This document shows, one piece after another, positions 1 to 9,726 of a DNA stretch of 64,000 nucleotides. The DNA comes from Camillea tinctor. Taxonomy: Eukaryota > Ascomycota > Sordariomycetes > Xylariales > Xylariaceae. The position numbers and the translations under genes are program-made. Where the stretch lies: assembly GCA_022578605.1 (NCBI GenBank), contig MU394058.1, forward strand, positions 868,001 to 932,000. Reading direction: 5' to 3'. Under the pieces are notes generated by a model. That model was not told where the DNA came from and searched no databases. It saw only the letters and a program-made list of their open reading frames with translations. Each line of letters begins with the position of its first letter. Positions within the stretch are counted from its first letter, which is position 1.

Positions 1-354
1 TCTCGCATAGAATTGCTATCTTTGTAGGTTATCTAAATTATCAGCCTTGATAGGCGGCCGACAACGGGAACGCCGCTAATCAAGCCTCCGCCGGTTCCAA
101 GTCCGAGATATCTCCCGTGCTCGTGAGCTACGATTGATTTTATCCAATATCACCATTCTGATTAGTTCATGCTAACGACTTTTGTCCGTTAAACGTATCG
201 TCGCCCGATGATCCTATAGTCTCATAAAGAGCCGAGAGCGGTGGTGATATGTAATACAATTGCCAACCCCCTCATGCACGAAATCCATATATGCTATTTA
301 ATTGCCTTGCCTATCGCTTAAGCAGCCGCGGTGGTGTAGAGAAGGGCAGACAAG
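1..354. other. Left-edge intergenic sequence
   Basis: No reading frame of note, RNA gene or repeat is visible. It is the probable promoter and 5' leader of the HODM-like gene that starts at 355. Any gene further left lies outside the window. Confidence 0.6.
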
Positions 355-1713
355 ATGGCAATGGACAGGATGTTTGAGACTGTAAATAAAAGAGCCGAGG
401 AGGCGTACCAGGGCTTCAAAGAATCCAGCCATCACTGTGCCTCCATCGCTAAAGCATCCTGGAGTGAGCTCAGATCCAATGGGCAATTCCAGAGGCTCCA
501 AAAACCTGTCTCTATCGCTATTATCCTTCTATTTCTGACCGCCAGCACGGTGGCCTTCATCATCCGCAGACAGAAGCTTAAGCAACTTACTGCTCGTCCT
601 TCCACACCTACGACACCACGACTCGAAAAGGCCTTCAAGACCCCTCAGCGTGAATGGGGAAAATGGCCGGCCTCGGACTTTCGCATGCCCAAGCCGGACC
701 CCTATCCTGACTGGTCTATCGAACACACCAAACCGCTTCCCTATCGACCTTTCCGATACGGCCCTAAGTACCACGTGACGATGGGACTTCGTACTCTCAA
801 GCTGGCTGATTGGATCGAGCTCGACAACCAATTCCCCCGCTACCACGCTGACAAAACGAAGCGAATTGCCGAGAAAGGATCAAAGCTCTGCGGCACGGCA
901 CCGGAGGCGTACCCGGCGGCGGTCGAGCTGCTCGAAGAGCTCACCGAGTACCTCCCGGCCCGGTATCCGTCGCTCTTCAAGCGGACAGATGTCGGGATAG
1001 ACAACCTGTGGTCGGGCGAGAGCTTCGACATCGTGCGGCGGCCGCTCGCAGAGGACCCGATGCAGACGTGCGCGCGGCTAGTGCAGGACGACCTGGCGAT
1101 CATGATCGAGCGGGCGGACGGGCAGTACTACCTGCTAGCGGGGTGCATCGTGCTGCCGGGGTTCTGGCGGATGCAGGACAAGTTCGGGATGCCGCTGTCG
1201 GAGATCCACACGGCGGGCAACGTGCCGCAGTACAAGGAGAAGCTGGAGAAGGGCATGATGAACCTGTTCCGGCGGCTCAAGCCGGAGGAGATCGTGTCGC
1301 GCCACAACTACTTCATGCAGGTGGACGACTGCCTCTCCTGGTCGACGAGCATCGGCGACGAGGACGACCCGGACCGCGAGCGCACATGGGACACAGCGGA
1401 GAAGGACCGCGCCGTCGACCACCACTACTACCGGTCGGAGCGGCAGTCGCTCCGCCGCCTGCCGCGCACCGGCGGCATCGTGTTCACCATCCGCACGTAC
1501 TTCCACCCGATCAAGGAGATCGCCGAGGAGGACTACGTGCCGGGCCGGCTGGCGAGCGCGGTGCGGAGCTGGGGCGACGACGTCAGCAAGTACAAGGGCA
1601 AGGAGAAGTACGGCGAGGTGCTGTTGGAGTTTTTGGATAAGAAGCACGAGGAGCAGGTGGCGAGAGGGCTGGATCTCAGCCGGGAGGACGAAGTGAGGGC
1701 TTACCCCTTTTAG
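355..1713 (+). CDS. Membrane-anchored DUF3445/HODM-like heme-dependent oxidoreductase
   Basis: This is an intronless 452-residue frame starting at the first ATG. Residues 51-70 form one clear hydrophobic segment followed by a basic RRQKLKQ stretch, which suggests an N-terminal membrane anchor with the bulk of the protein behind it. From about residue 125 to 430 the protein resembles the DUF3445 family (heme-dependent oxidative N-demethylase, alpha-subunit-like). Recognisable blocks are MGLRTLKLADWIELD, LPGFWRMQDKFGMPLSEIH and RRLPRTGGIVFTIRTYFHP. Bacterial members use heme to demethylate small amines; the substrate in fungi is not established, so the function here is inferred from family only. 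Base composition rises sharply in GC from about position 890 to the end, while the first third, which carries the anchor, is more AT-rich. The next gene, TVP23, runs in the same direction about 690 bp downstream, with no sign of co-function. Confidence 0.8.
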   Translation: MAMDRMFETVNKRAEEAYQGFKESSHHCASIAKASWSELRSNGQFQRLQKPVSIAIILLFLTASTVAFIIRRQKLKQLTARPSTPTTPRLEKAFKTPQREWGKWPASDFRMPKPDPYPDWSIEHTKPLPYRPFRYGPKYHVTMGLRTLKLADWIELDNQFPRYHADKTKRIAEKGSKLCGTAPEAYPAAVELLEELTEYLPARYPSLFKRTDVGIDNLWSGESFDIVRRPLAEDPMQTCARLVQDDLAIMIERADGQYYLLAGCIVLPGFWRMQDKFGMPLSEIHTAGNVPQYKEKLEKGMMNLFRRLKPEEIVSRHNYFMQVDDCLSWSTSIGDEDDPDRERTWDTAEKDRAVDHHYYRSERQSLRRLPRTGGIVFTIRTYFHPIKEIAEEDYVPGRLASAVRSWGDDVSKYKGKEKYGEVLLEFLDKKHEEQVARGLDLSREDEVRAYPF

Positions 1714-2401
1714 TAGCGTAGCCTATTATTTACCTAGGTTACTGGGTACCTGTTATTAGTAGGTATACGATAAATAAACGATATCCAATCTAGTTAATCG
1801 AATAGAACAGAATGCCTGTTCATTTTTGAAAATTTTGTGTGGTGGTCACCTAGTTTGATATTATGAGTTATTATTTATGTGTAATGCATAGACCGTGTCT
1901 AGGTGGTGTATACTACTAGTAGGGAGTAGAAGATATTATACTAATAAGAGGCTATTCGCAAAATGTATGTAATATGTCTAAATTCATAATATGTATATAG
2001 GCATGTACAAGGGCGGAACAATGCAAGCCCCGTAACAGCTTACCGTAGCTTCATCGGCTGGGCTCCACTCTTTTTACTTATCTAAGTGGATTTGACTTGA
2101 CCCTAGGTTTCTTTAGAGGCCTGAGCTTCTGCTTCTGCTTCTGCTTCTGCATTTACATTACACTAAACTTTAGCATCATTCGTCTTGGCCACTCTTTCAA
2201 CTCTCTCTCCCTCCCACTTTTGCGACTTTGTGGTATTTCGACCACAAGAACACGAAGAGGGGAAAAGGGGGAAAATAAAAACCCATAATGCGATTGATTC
2301 TTTAACATTGAATTTCTCTCCTTCCCTTGCGATCACGATCACCACTTGACCAACCAACCCGATCAAAGACCGATTCTCGAATCTATAGAAAATAATACAC
2401 C
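1714..2401. other. Intergenic region between the HODM-like gene and TVP23
   Basis: This AT-rich spacer probably holds the 3' end of the HODM-like gene and the TVP23 promoter. It carries a perfect hexanucleotide repeat at 2125-2150 and a pyrimidine-rich leader just before the TVP23 start. No gene is visible. Confidence 0.6.
2125..2150. repeat. GCTTCT hexanucleotide microsatellite
   Basis: About four perfect GCTTCT units plus GC lie about 250 bp upstream of the TVP23 start, in non-coding sequence. The pyrimidine-rich strand matches the sense strand of TVP23, as is common in fungal promoters. Confidence 0.85.
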
Positions 2402-3193
2402 ATGGAATCGACAACACATTCCCAGCAGGGACAGCCGCTGCCCGGCACTCTAAGCTGGCGCCTCAGCTCGCATCCCATAACTCTCCTTACCTTTCTCGCC
2501 TTCCGCGTCTGTAAGTCGCTCGCCCGCTCGCTTGTTCCCCCATTCTCTCCCCGAGCATGCCCCCCTTCCGAGCATGCGCTAACATCGTTACCCCCCCCCC
2601 CCCCCCCCCTCGATATTTAGCCTCCCTCCTTGTATACCTCTTCGGCGTCATCTTCACGGACAACATGGTGATGATCTTCATCATAACCATCCTGCTTCTG
2701 GCGGCGGACTTCTACTACCTCAAGAATATCGCCGGCCGCCGCCTGGTCGGCCTACGGTGGTGGAACGAGGTCGACCCGGCCACGGGCGACAGCCAGTGGG
2801 TCTTCGAAAGCAGCGATCCTAACACCAAAACCATCAACGCCACCGACAGCCGTTTCTTCTGGCTCGCCATCTACGCCCAGCCCGTGCTCTGGGTCGCCCT
2901 CGCCATCCTCGCCATCGTCCGCCTCAAGTTCATGTGGTTGCCGCTTGTGGGTAAGTCTCAGGACAAAACACCTATGAGAAAAGATATATATATATTTGTG
3001 TTCACGATACTAATATTGCTCTGCCAATTCAGCTATTGCCCTCACCCTCACCATCACGAACAGCCTCGCCTTCTCCCGCTGCGACAAGTTCAGCCAGGCA
3101 TCGAACCTGGCCGGCAGCGCCTTGTACTCGAGTAACCTCGCCGGCAACCTCGCTAGCAATATGGTCGGCCGTCTCTTTACCTTTGGCCGTTGA
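2402..3193 (+). CDS. TVP23: Golgi membrane protein TVP23
   Basis: Three exons (2402-2510, 2621-2950, 3033-3193) give 199 residues, close to the usual fungal length of about 190. The junctions are GTAAGT..TAG and GTAAGT..CAG; the second intron has a TACTAAT-type branch site at about 3008-3014. Family hallmarks are an N-terminal hydrophobic helix ([13 protein letters not shown]), the block [21 protein letters not shown], and a WVFES segment followed by a [12 protein letters not shown] membrane helix. About four membrane segments are expected. TVP23 is a late-Golgi/tlg2-vesicle protein implicated in vesicular traffic; this role is family knowledge. The first intron contains an uninterrupted run of 19 C (2591-2609) shortly before its acceptor. 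Confidence 0.92.
2591..2609. repeat. Poly-C run of 19 in TVP23 intron 1
   Basis: Nineteen consecutive C bases end 11 bases before the TAG acceptor of TVP23 intron 1, so they occupy the place of the polypyrimidine tract. Length variation between strains or sequencing error is likely. Confidence 0.9.
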
Positions 3194-3866
3194 AAGAAAG
3201 AAATCCTACCTTGAGAGAAGAAAACAGGCAAAGAAAAAAAAGTAGGTTGTATGCTATATGTGGGGTTGTCGGCCTGGGTAAAAGGGGGGAGAAGAGATTT
3301 GAAGGGAAAAGGGGCCACACTCTATCACTCTATAGTAGGCCCTTGGGAGAGAAGAAGCTGGAAGCGAGGTTACGACGTAATTGCGAATCTTGTAACTGGA
3401 CGAACATCAAGTCGAGTGTCCCATGGGCGTTTTTGTCGTTTTTTTTTCGAAGCAGTTTTCAGTTTATTTTATGTAAAGGGCGTCCTCGGTCACATTTTCC
3501 CCAAGACAACGAAAATTTAGAACCAAAAGAGAGGTCGAAAAAAAAATCCCTAAGAGGATTGTTGTACAGTATAGCTTTTGTTCACAACAAATGATATCCC
3601 AGGACCTATTTTACTTTTGGAGCCCTGGTCGAGAATCCGAAACAAAAAAGGATGGGTCCGAAACTTGTTTCTCGTGTATGAATCTCAAGTGCGCTGGTGA
3701 CCGGATAACCTATACTAGCACGTTTAGAATGAGCATCATTATGGATATTTGAAAATTGATTGTAGAATCTCTACCTTGGTCTGGCTCAATCTTGGAAATC
3801 GGGCTGTGTTGTTCTTCCCCCTTTTTCTTCTTCTTCAACTACCTACCTCCCTTATCCCCTATGGCT
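3194..3866. other. Intergenic region between TVP23 and the 5S gene
   Basis: This is the likely 3' end of TVP23, with A/T runs and one purine-rich stretch at its start. Two overlapping open frames at 3190-3594 have the composition of low-complexity DNA and no recognisable protein. No other feature is seen. Confidence 0.55.
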
Positions 3867-3875
3867 ATTATATAA
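3867..3875 (+). promoter_or_regulatory. TATA element upstream of the 5S rRNA gene
   Basis: A TATTATATA-type sequence ends about 25 bases before the 5S start. Neurospora 5S genes carry an essential TATA box at about this distance, so it is read as the external Pol III promoter element. Confidence 0.6.
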
Positions 3876-3899
3876 CGCCTAATAGAACAACAAACTGTC

Positions 3900-4018
3900 A
3901 CATACGACCATAGGACTCAGAATATTCGGCATCCCGTCCGCTCTGCCCTAGACAAGCTGGGTACCGCCAGATTAGTAGTTGGGTCGGTGACGACCAGCGA
4001 ATCCCTGGTGTTGTATGT
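3900..4018 (+). rRNA. 5S ribosomal RNA gene (dispersed copy)
   Basis: The 119-nt sequence starts ACATACGACCATAGG and ends TGTTGTATGT. These two ends pair to form helix I. The internal blocks CATCCCGTCCGCTCTGCC, GATTAGTAGTTGGGTCGGTG and CGACCAGCGAATCCC are the conserved 5S core, including the internal control region bound by TFIIIA (GGTCGGTGACGACC at 3982-3995). A T-rich terminator follows at once and a TATA element lies about 25 bases upstream, so the copy looks functional. In Pezizomycotina 5S genes are scattered singly through the genome rather than placed in the rDNA repeat, and this single copy in a gene-rich region fits that pattern. Ends are assigned by comparison with the familiar Neurospora 5S form and may be off by a base or two. 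Confidence 0.93.
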
Positions 4019-4048
4019 TTTTTCTTCCTTTTTTTTCCTTTGTTTTTT
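4018..4048 (+). terminator. Pol III terminator of the 5S gene
   Basis: Runs of T (seven, then further runs of eight or more) follow directly on the 3' end of the 5S sequence. Pol III stops at four or more T residues on the sense strand. Confidence 0.8.
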
Positions 4049-4849
4049 TTTTTTTGCTCTTGGACCTTGACCCTTTTCGTGATACTTAAAAAGAAAACCC
4101 TAGTGAAAAGTCCCCTTTTTATTTAGGACCTTTACGTGGGATAATAAAAAGGGGGGTGGAGAAGGAAGGGAGTTAAGAAGGTGGACAAGCCCCAGGTTTC
4201 CGTGCCTAAAACTTAATCCAACAGTTAAAGATTGGTCATTCTCAAACATCAATTTCTATGTGTCAAGATGCAACAGCGAAAGGAGACGCATATTAAATCC
4301 GATCCATTCCATTCGAGGGGGCTGGTACCCCTCGAGCAAGGTAGTTAGCAACTAAGTAGGTAACTAGGTTATATATCAGGTCGGGTAAGGTTAGATAGAC
4401 AGCTTGTGGTGAGGTAAGTAGGGTTGATCGAATAGGCTTAGCACATATACCAGATAATACTCCCTGACCCCTTACTCTCCTTCTTCCCACCCCCCCTTTT
4501 GGAAGTATTCCGCCCATCCGTCGTCCATCATGATTCTCATCTCATCTTTCTTTCAACCACCCGTCCGAACCCCCATTCTCTTCCTCCTCCACTGAAGAAT
4601 AAACCTTTCTTTTACCTTTCCACCCTCCCTTCCTCCCTTCTCCTCGTAACCACACAAGCTCACACGCATAGCAGAGAGGTATATAGATAGAAAAAAACGA
4701 CGAGAATTACTTAGATCGATCCAATGAAACGGACAAAAAAAATGCAAAAACAGCTCCTCAAAAGAGAAGAAGAATAATTGGATCTACACAAAACAGCAAA
4801 AGACACTTGTAAAAACAAAACCCCCTTCTTTTCCCTCTCCCTCCGTTCC
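4049..4849. other. Intergenic region after the 5S gene
   Basis: This spacer lies between the + strand 5S gene and the 3' end of the - strand membrane-protein gene. It has A- and C-rich simple sequence near 4480-4820. No gene or other feature is visible. Confidence 0.55.
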
Positions 4850-6188
4850 TCATCTCGACGTCCGCCGATGTCGTCCCGCATCCTCAATCGCCTCATCCAG
4901 CTGCCTCTCCTCCTCCTCGAGCCGGCGGATCTCATCCTCCGTCATGCCCTCTTCGACGAGGTGCGCGTACCGGGACATGACGGGCGGGGTCGAAGCGCGG
5001 GCGCTCATATCTCTCGGCGCCGTGGTATGCGTGTTAGTGTGCGTGATCGACGCGTCAGAGAGGCTATGGCTCGGCCTATGGGCAGCGAAGCCCGCGGGCG
5101 GAGGCGGGGGAGTGGCGGTCGGCGAGGGGGCGGCGACGTTGCGGCTCAGGCTCGAGCGGCCGATAGTCACGACGCCCTCCTCGCCGCCGTACGTCGAGTG
5201 CGGCGTGGACTCGGATATGCCGGGGATCTCCTTCTCGCCCATCATGGCGTGCTGGGTGACCGAGTCCGAGGCGTAGCTCGCGTCGGGGGCGCGGGCGCGT
5301 TTCTTCTCACTGCGGCGCCGCCGCCGGCAGAGGAACCACACCAGCGCGCCGAGGATGAGGAGCCCGGCTACAGCGCAGCCCACTGCGATTCCGGCGATGG
5401 CGCCCACTGCTAAACCTTGACTGCCTCTTGAGCTCGTTTGCTCCGCTTCGGAGGTTGCCGTTGCTGCGGGAGAGCCTGCGCTGGCCCCGCTCGAAGTCGT
5501 GATGGATTCGGAGTGCGCCGGGTTGTTACCGCGTCCTGTATCCTCGAGAGCCCGTGCTGCAACGGAGGCATTATTTTCATAGATTGCGAAGACCGGTGTG
5601 GTACTGGTGCCACGAGACGTCGAATTATACCACAAAAACTCGAGATAAAGGGCCTCGTTTAGATAGCTGCTGTAGTCATCAAACTGGCTTTGGAAAGGCA
5701 GGGTCACGTTATTCTCCGTTGCTACTAGCTTGTTAGTTCAACGTCGTTTCACACACGCGAAAAGCCCCTCTACATCAGACTTGGTAGGTTCTCATACTTG
5801 GTAATATCAGTGGGGGAAGGGTCTGTCTCCGTTTCGAACCCGATGTTCCAGCAGCCCCTGCCTGGCCTGTGGTAAGACTGGACGTTGGTAATTCTCCTTG
5901 TCCGATGGTATAATCGGTATCATAATTCTTCAGATTGATATGAGATATCGTGAGATTAGATATTCCTGCACCCGTCAAAAATCTTATGGTTTGGTCGCCT
6001 TGAGATATCGGAAAGGTAGCTGGCGTTGGGAAGGTCGTATCGATTACGACAACTGAGTTTGTACTCGACGAAGTCGATGTTCCCGACGCCCCAGTATCGC
6101 CGCCATCTCGAATATCCAGACCATTCTTTCCCACCGCCAGACCTATGAAACAGGACAAGAGCCCGAAGGTCGAGGCATCGAGCCGCAT
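4850..6188 (-). CDS. One-pass cell-surface protein (Mid2/Wsc-like layout) with apparent frameshift
   Basis: The gene starts at the ATG at 6188, giving an N-terminal signal-like segment (MRLDASTFGLLSCFIGLAVG) and a Ser/Thr-rich outer region. The outer domain continues with CWNIGFETETDPS, YENLP and VTLPFQSQFDDYSSYLNEAL. Then come a single membrane helix (AIAGIAVGCAVAGLLILGAL) with a basic RRRRRSEKKR stop-transfer, and a cytoplasmic tail rich in Ser/Pro, ending in an acidic EEEERQLDEAIEDA stretch. An intron of about 56 nt at 5725-5780 (CTAAC branch, TAG acceptor, weak GTCTGA donor) joins the outer domain to the membrane part. Between about 5880 and 5850 the coding frame changes by one base with no usable splice pair; one extra G in the GGGG run at 5855-5858 would restore it. 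The layout suggests a wall-stress sensor or similar, but I recognise no named family, so function is not assigned. Confidence 0.6.
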
Positions 6189-9100
6189 TGTTGTATAATT
6201 CCAAGTCAAGCCGAACGTCGTCCCTCGTCGGCCTGACTCCCAAAAAACAAAGCCCGAATCTACCCAAAATGTCGACACATACCCATACGCCCTTGGGTAC
6301 TCTTAAACCAGAATAAGAATCTCTTCCTTTTGATGAGAGCTGTTTCTGTATTGCATCCGAGTGACGTAACTTAGAAGACGCAAGGATTTTGTTCAAATCG
6401 AAAGCACCAGGCAAACGGTACAACGGGATTAACAACGGCAAAAGAGCAAGAATGGCGAAGAAAGAGAGGAAAACAGAAAGGCCAGTGATGAGAAAGGCAA
6501 GGATGGTGGGTAGCAGGAACGCCGCTTCATTAGCATACGACCTGTCAGCTTCAGCTGTGCCCGCTAATAAGATAGGGAAAAATAAGAATTGCTACAATGG
6601 CAGTAAGAGCGCACCAAAGCCGCGCGCAAAAGGCTAGGCCCAACCTGTCACAACGTGCACATCCAAAGAAAAACCACAGGGCTGTGCCTCCCAGATGCTG
6701 GCGGGAGCGTGAGAGAGAGGGGGTGGATGGCACCATCAGTTGGCTCATCAGTTCCGTCCTAGAAAAGATCATCGCCATCCTATTCGTCGACCTTACTTAG
6801 ACCCTCTCAGTGCAGAGACAATAAATTGACGAATGGAGGACCCCTGGACGATTGGGTTATCCACACCGTAAAGAGGGCTACTGGTTAGCTGGTGCGGAGT
6901 GCCTCTGGAGGAATATTGATGCCAATGCTGCTAAATTGCCAACTTAACTGAGTAGAAGCTATCTAAGAGCACTAGATAGCTAACTTTCTCGGTGACCGAG
7001 TCTTAGGGACCTCTTAGTATGGAGATACCATGCCATTACACACATCAGTTCTCCGATGCTATCGTGAGGCAAGGATGAGAGAGACAGCATGAAAAAAAAA
7101 AAAAAAAAGAAAGGGTGATCCCGTGTCATCTGTGCACAAAGAATCGCCACGAACATAACAAAGTGACGTCTCAGCATGCATCCTGCTGATAATAATACCA
7201 AGTATGTAGGCTGGTGGTATAGATTGAAAATTGCCGGGCTGCAGTGTTACCCGCCCCCATACCGATGGATTGAGCGGGCGGGCGGAGAGCATCAAAGCAT
7301 CCATGTGCTTAATAGTATAATTCAACTAACATGTGGCGGAGAATATGTAACTTTTTTTTGCTTTCCGTCTTTCTTTTTTTTTTCTCTCCGTCCCCTCTAA
7401 TTCATTGGGAGCAAAGCGACAGAGGTGCGACGAACTTTCAGTGTAGGCTTGAGACCCCCAACAAGCAAAGATGATGATTGGATCGTATAGAGAGTTGTAA
7501 GGATATCTGTAAGCCCCCCTCATACAGGGGCGTACGTAAACGTTGAAGGGTGAAGAATCCTTCAGGACTATCGTTGTTTAGGACAAGCCACCTACCGGTC
7601 CCGGTCGTTCGAGATGGATTCTAATCGTGGGACCCTTGCTACCCTTGCTCTGCTGACTGGTGATGGTGGGTAGTGTAGTCAAGTGTGTAAGATGAGTGAG
7701 CGCGTATACGGAAGCCAAGCTACTTACATCAACTACACTTACATTATACTACATGTAACATAATAAATTAATATTCAAATCAACCATAGATAAAACCAGT
7801 GTATAAATATAAAAGTGAAGGTACTGAAACAAAAGGGAATTAAAAAAAAAGAAAAAGTAATAATAACAAGAAAGAAGAAGAAGAAAGGATGGTGATGGGG
7901 CTGAAAAGTTGATGGGGCAAAAATTGAAGAATATCTATTGGGCTGAGGCTGATTTAATCCTTGCCTTTTCAGAACTGGCTTGCAGTAGCGTCTTTTGCAA
8001 CTTGAATAACTAGTATTACCTGTATTACATAAGGATTTGTTGCAATAAATAGCATCATGGGGCTAGAATTATGCATACTACCTCAATATATGCAACCTTA
8101 TACATAAAGTACATAAGGTTCTCCGTGGTGTTTTTTTTTATCCAATACCACCCTGCGCAGCCCGCGCTAACATCCTTCCCAGGTTAATGCCTGAACACTT
8201 ATACTTACACCACATTCAAGCTACTATCATACTGCGCGTGATACAACATCTATACCAAGGTTAATCCTCTCTTTCTCTCTTTATAATAAAAAGGCGGTAT
8301 GTCCCGAACTATATATTATGTCTCATTTTTTTGCAAGTACAATAAGAAAGAGAACAGGCCAGAACGGAGCAAAAAAAAGTTCAGCCAGCCACCGGACTTC
8401 AAGTTACTGCTAGAGATAGCTGAATTTTATCGCACTAAAAAGTTCAGCTGCATGGTAAATCGCAAATTGCACTATGTGAATATCATGAGAGATGTGGACA
8501 AATTCATCACCGAAATGTATAAGTATGGAGTAGATACACATTATGCCTGCCTCGCGCCCATCCGGCAATGAACGGCCCTACGATGGCCCCGCCGTTCTAC
8601 ATGTAGTATGTACGCTACGTAGTATGCGTTGCTGGCTGGGCCGGGGTCACCAAAACTGATCTCCTGCCACCGAGGACATACACGGAATAGGCAATGGCAA
8701 ATGCATCTCTACATATGTACATGTTCAGGTTTTTCATCCCAAAAAGCACAACTTCGGGCCTTTTATAACGTAAGATATAACAGAGCTCCACCAGAAAAGA
8801 AATCAAATCAAAAGAACGTGTACAAATCTATCCTTTTCATTATCATTACCACCAGGCTGTGGTGTAGCTGAATAAGAAAACCAAGGTCTTAGTCCGGGGC
8901 TATATAAGTCTTGCCCGCGGCTAAACGGCAGCAACCGGTCTCAGAGATTCCCCCGACTGTAAGGGAAGAGGGCAATTAAGTTCCATGATGGTAGTATGCC
9001 GCAACATAAATAAATATATCCAAGTTGACAATATAGAATTACAATTAGGTTCGGTGATGTAGGGGACGGACTGCTTAGCGCTACTACGGGATGGAGAGAG

Positions 9101-9285
9101 AAAAAAAAGGACGCAGGATTGAATAAAGTGGTTCCCCCTGTTCCATTCACGACTTACATACCGCATCTTGTCGATATCTGACAAGCTCGCGAACAGGGAT
9201 CTAAAGGTCCAGGGTTGAAGCTGCTAAAGAATTCTCTATTTGTATCAACTCATCAGCAAACAGGGTATCTTTACCATGTACCTTA
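6189..9285. other. Gene-poor region, left part
   Basis: This is the upstream region of the surface-protein gene followed by AT-rich non-coding DNA. Open frames are short and without recognisable protein: an 8299-8571 + strand frame of 90 residues has no family resemblance. Simple A or T runs occur at 7092-7110 and 7351-7384. No tRNA, transposon coding sequence or other gene is visible. Confidence 0.5.
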
Positions 9286-9726
9286 TTAGCTGGCGGTTTT
9301 AAGTTTGTAGTTAATACCGGTTGCAGTAGGATCAAGTCCGTATACACTAGAAACGTTTTCTGAAACATGACGTAAGTAGAAGCCTTCACCGTACCCTTGG
9401 TATACTCTACAATGGCCTACGTTGTTGAAGAGGGGGTTGTTGCGGACAGGATTAGAACAAATGGGGGGCAGAAAGTTCCTGTAATATGCCGCAGCAAGTG
9501 CCAAGAGTCTTGCCTCGTAGGGAGAAGACCTGGAAGTCCCAGCTATAGCTTGAGACAATTGTGAATCCTGCTTACGCAACGAGCAACATACCAGGCTTTC
9601 TTCTTTGTATCGGGGGGAGGACGACAGGGTAGTAGCTCTCCCGGAGCCATCCTTCCTTCGCTTGAGTATAACCTTAAGAATGGCGGACGGGACGGGAGTG
9701 AGATATTTTGGCAGTATGACTTGCAT
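9286..9726 (-). CDS. Hypothetical 146-residue protein, unsupported
   Basis: An ATG-started frame of 146 residues lies inside the otherwise empty 6-12 kb region. Its composition is balanced, without low complexity, and its second half (AAYYRNFLPPICSNP, CRVYQGYGEGFYLRH) reads like real protein, but I recognise no family. There is no neighbour within 2.5 kb on either side and no clear promoter. It may be a lineage-specific gene, a decayed remnant or chance. Low confidence. Confidence 0.22.
   Translation of the reverse strand: MQVILPKYLTPVPSAILKVILKRRKDGSGRATTLSSSPRYKEESLVCCSLRKQDSQLSQAIAGTSRSSPYEARLLALAAAYYRNFLPPICSNPVRNNPLFNNVGHCRVYQGYGEGFYLRHVSENVSSVYGLDPTATGINYKLKTAS

Noticed and set aside
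8299..8571. 90-residue + strand frame
   Set aside because: It has no family resemblance, lies in AT-rich non-coding DNA and has no supporting context, so it is not listed as a gene.
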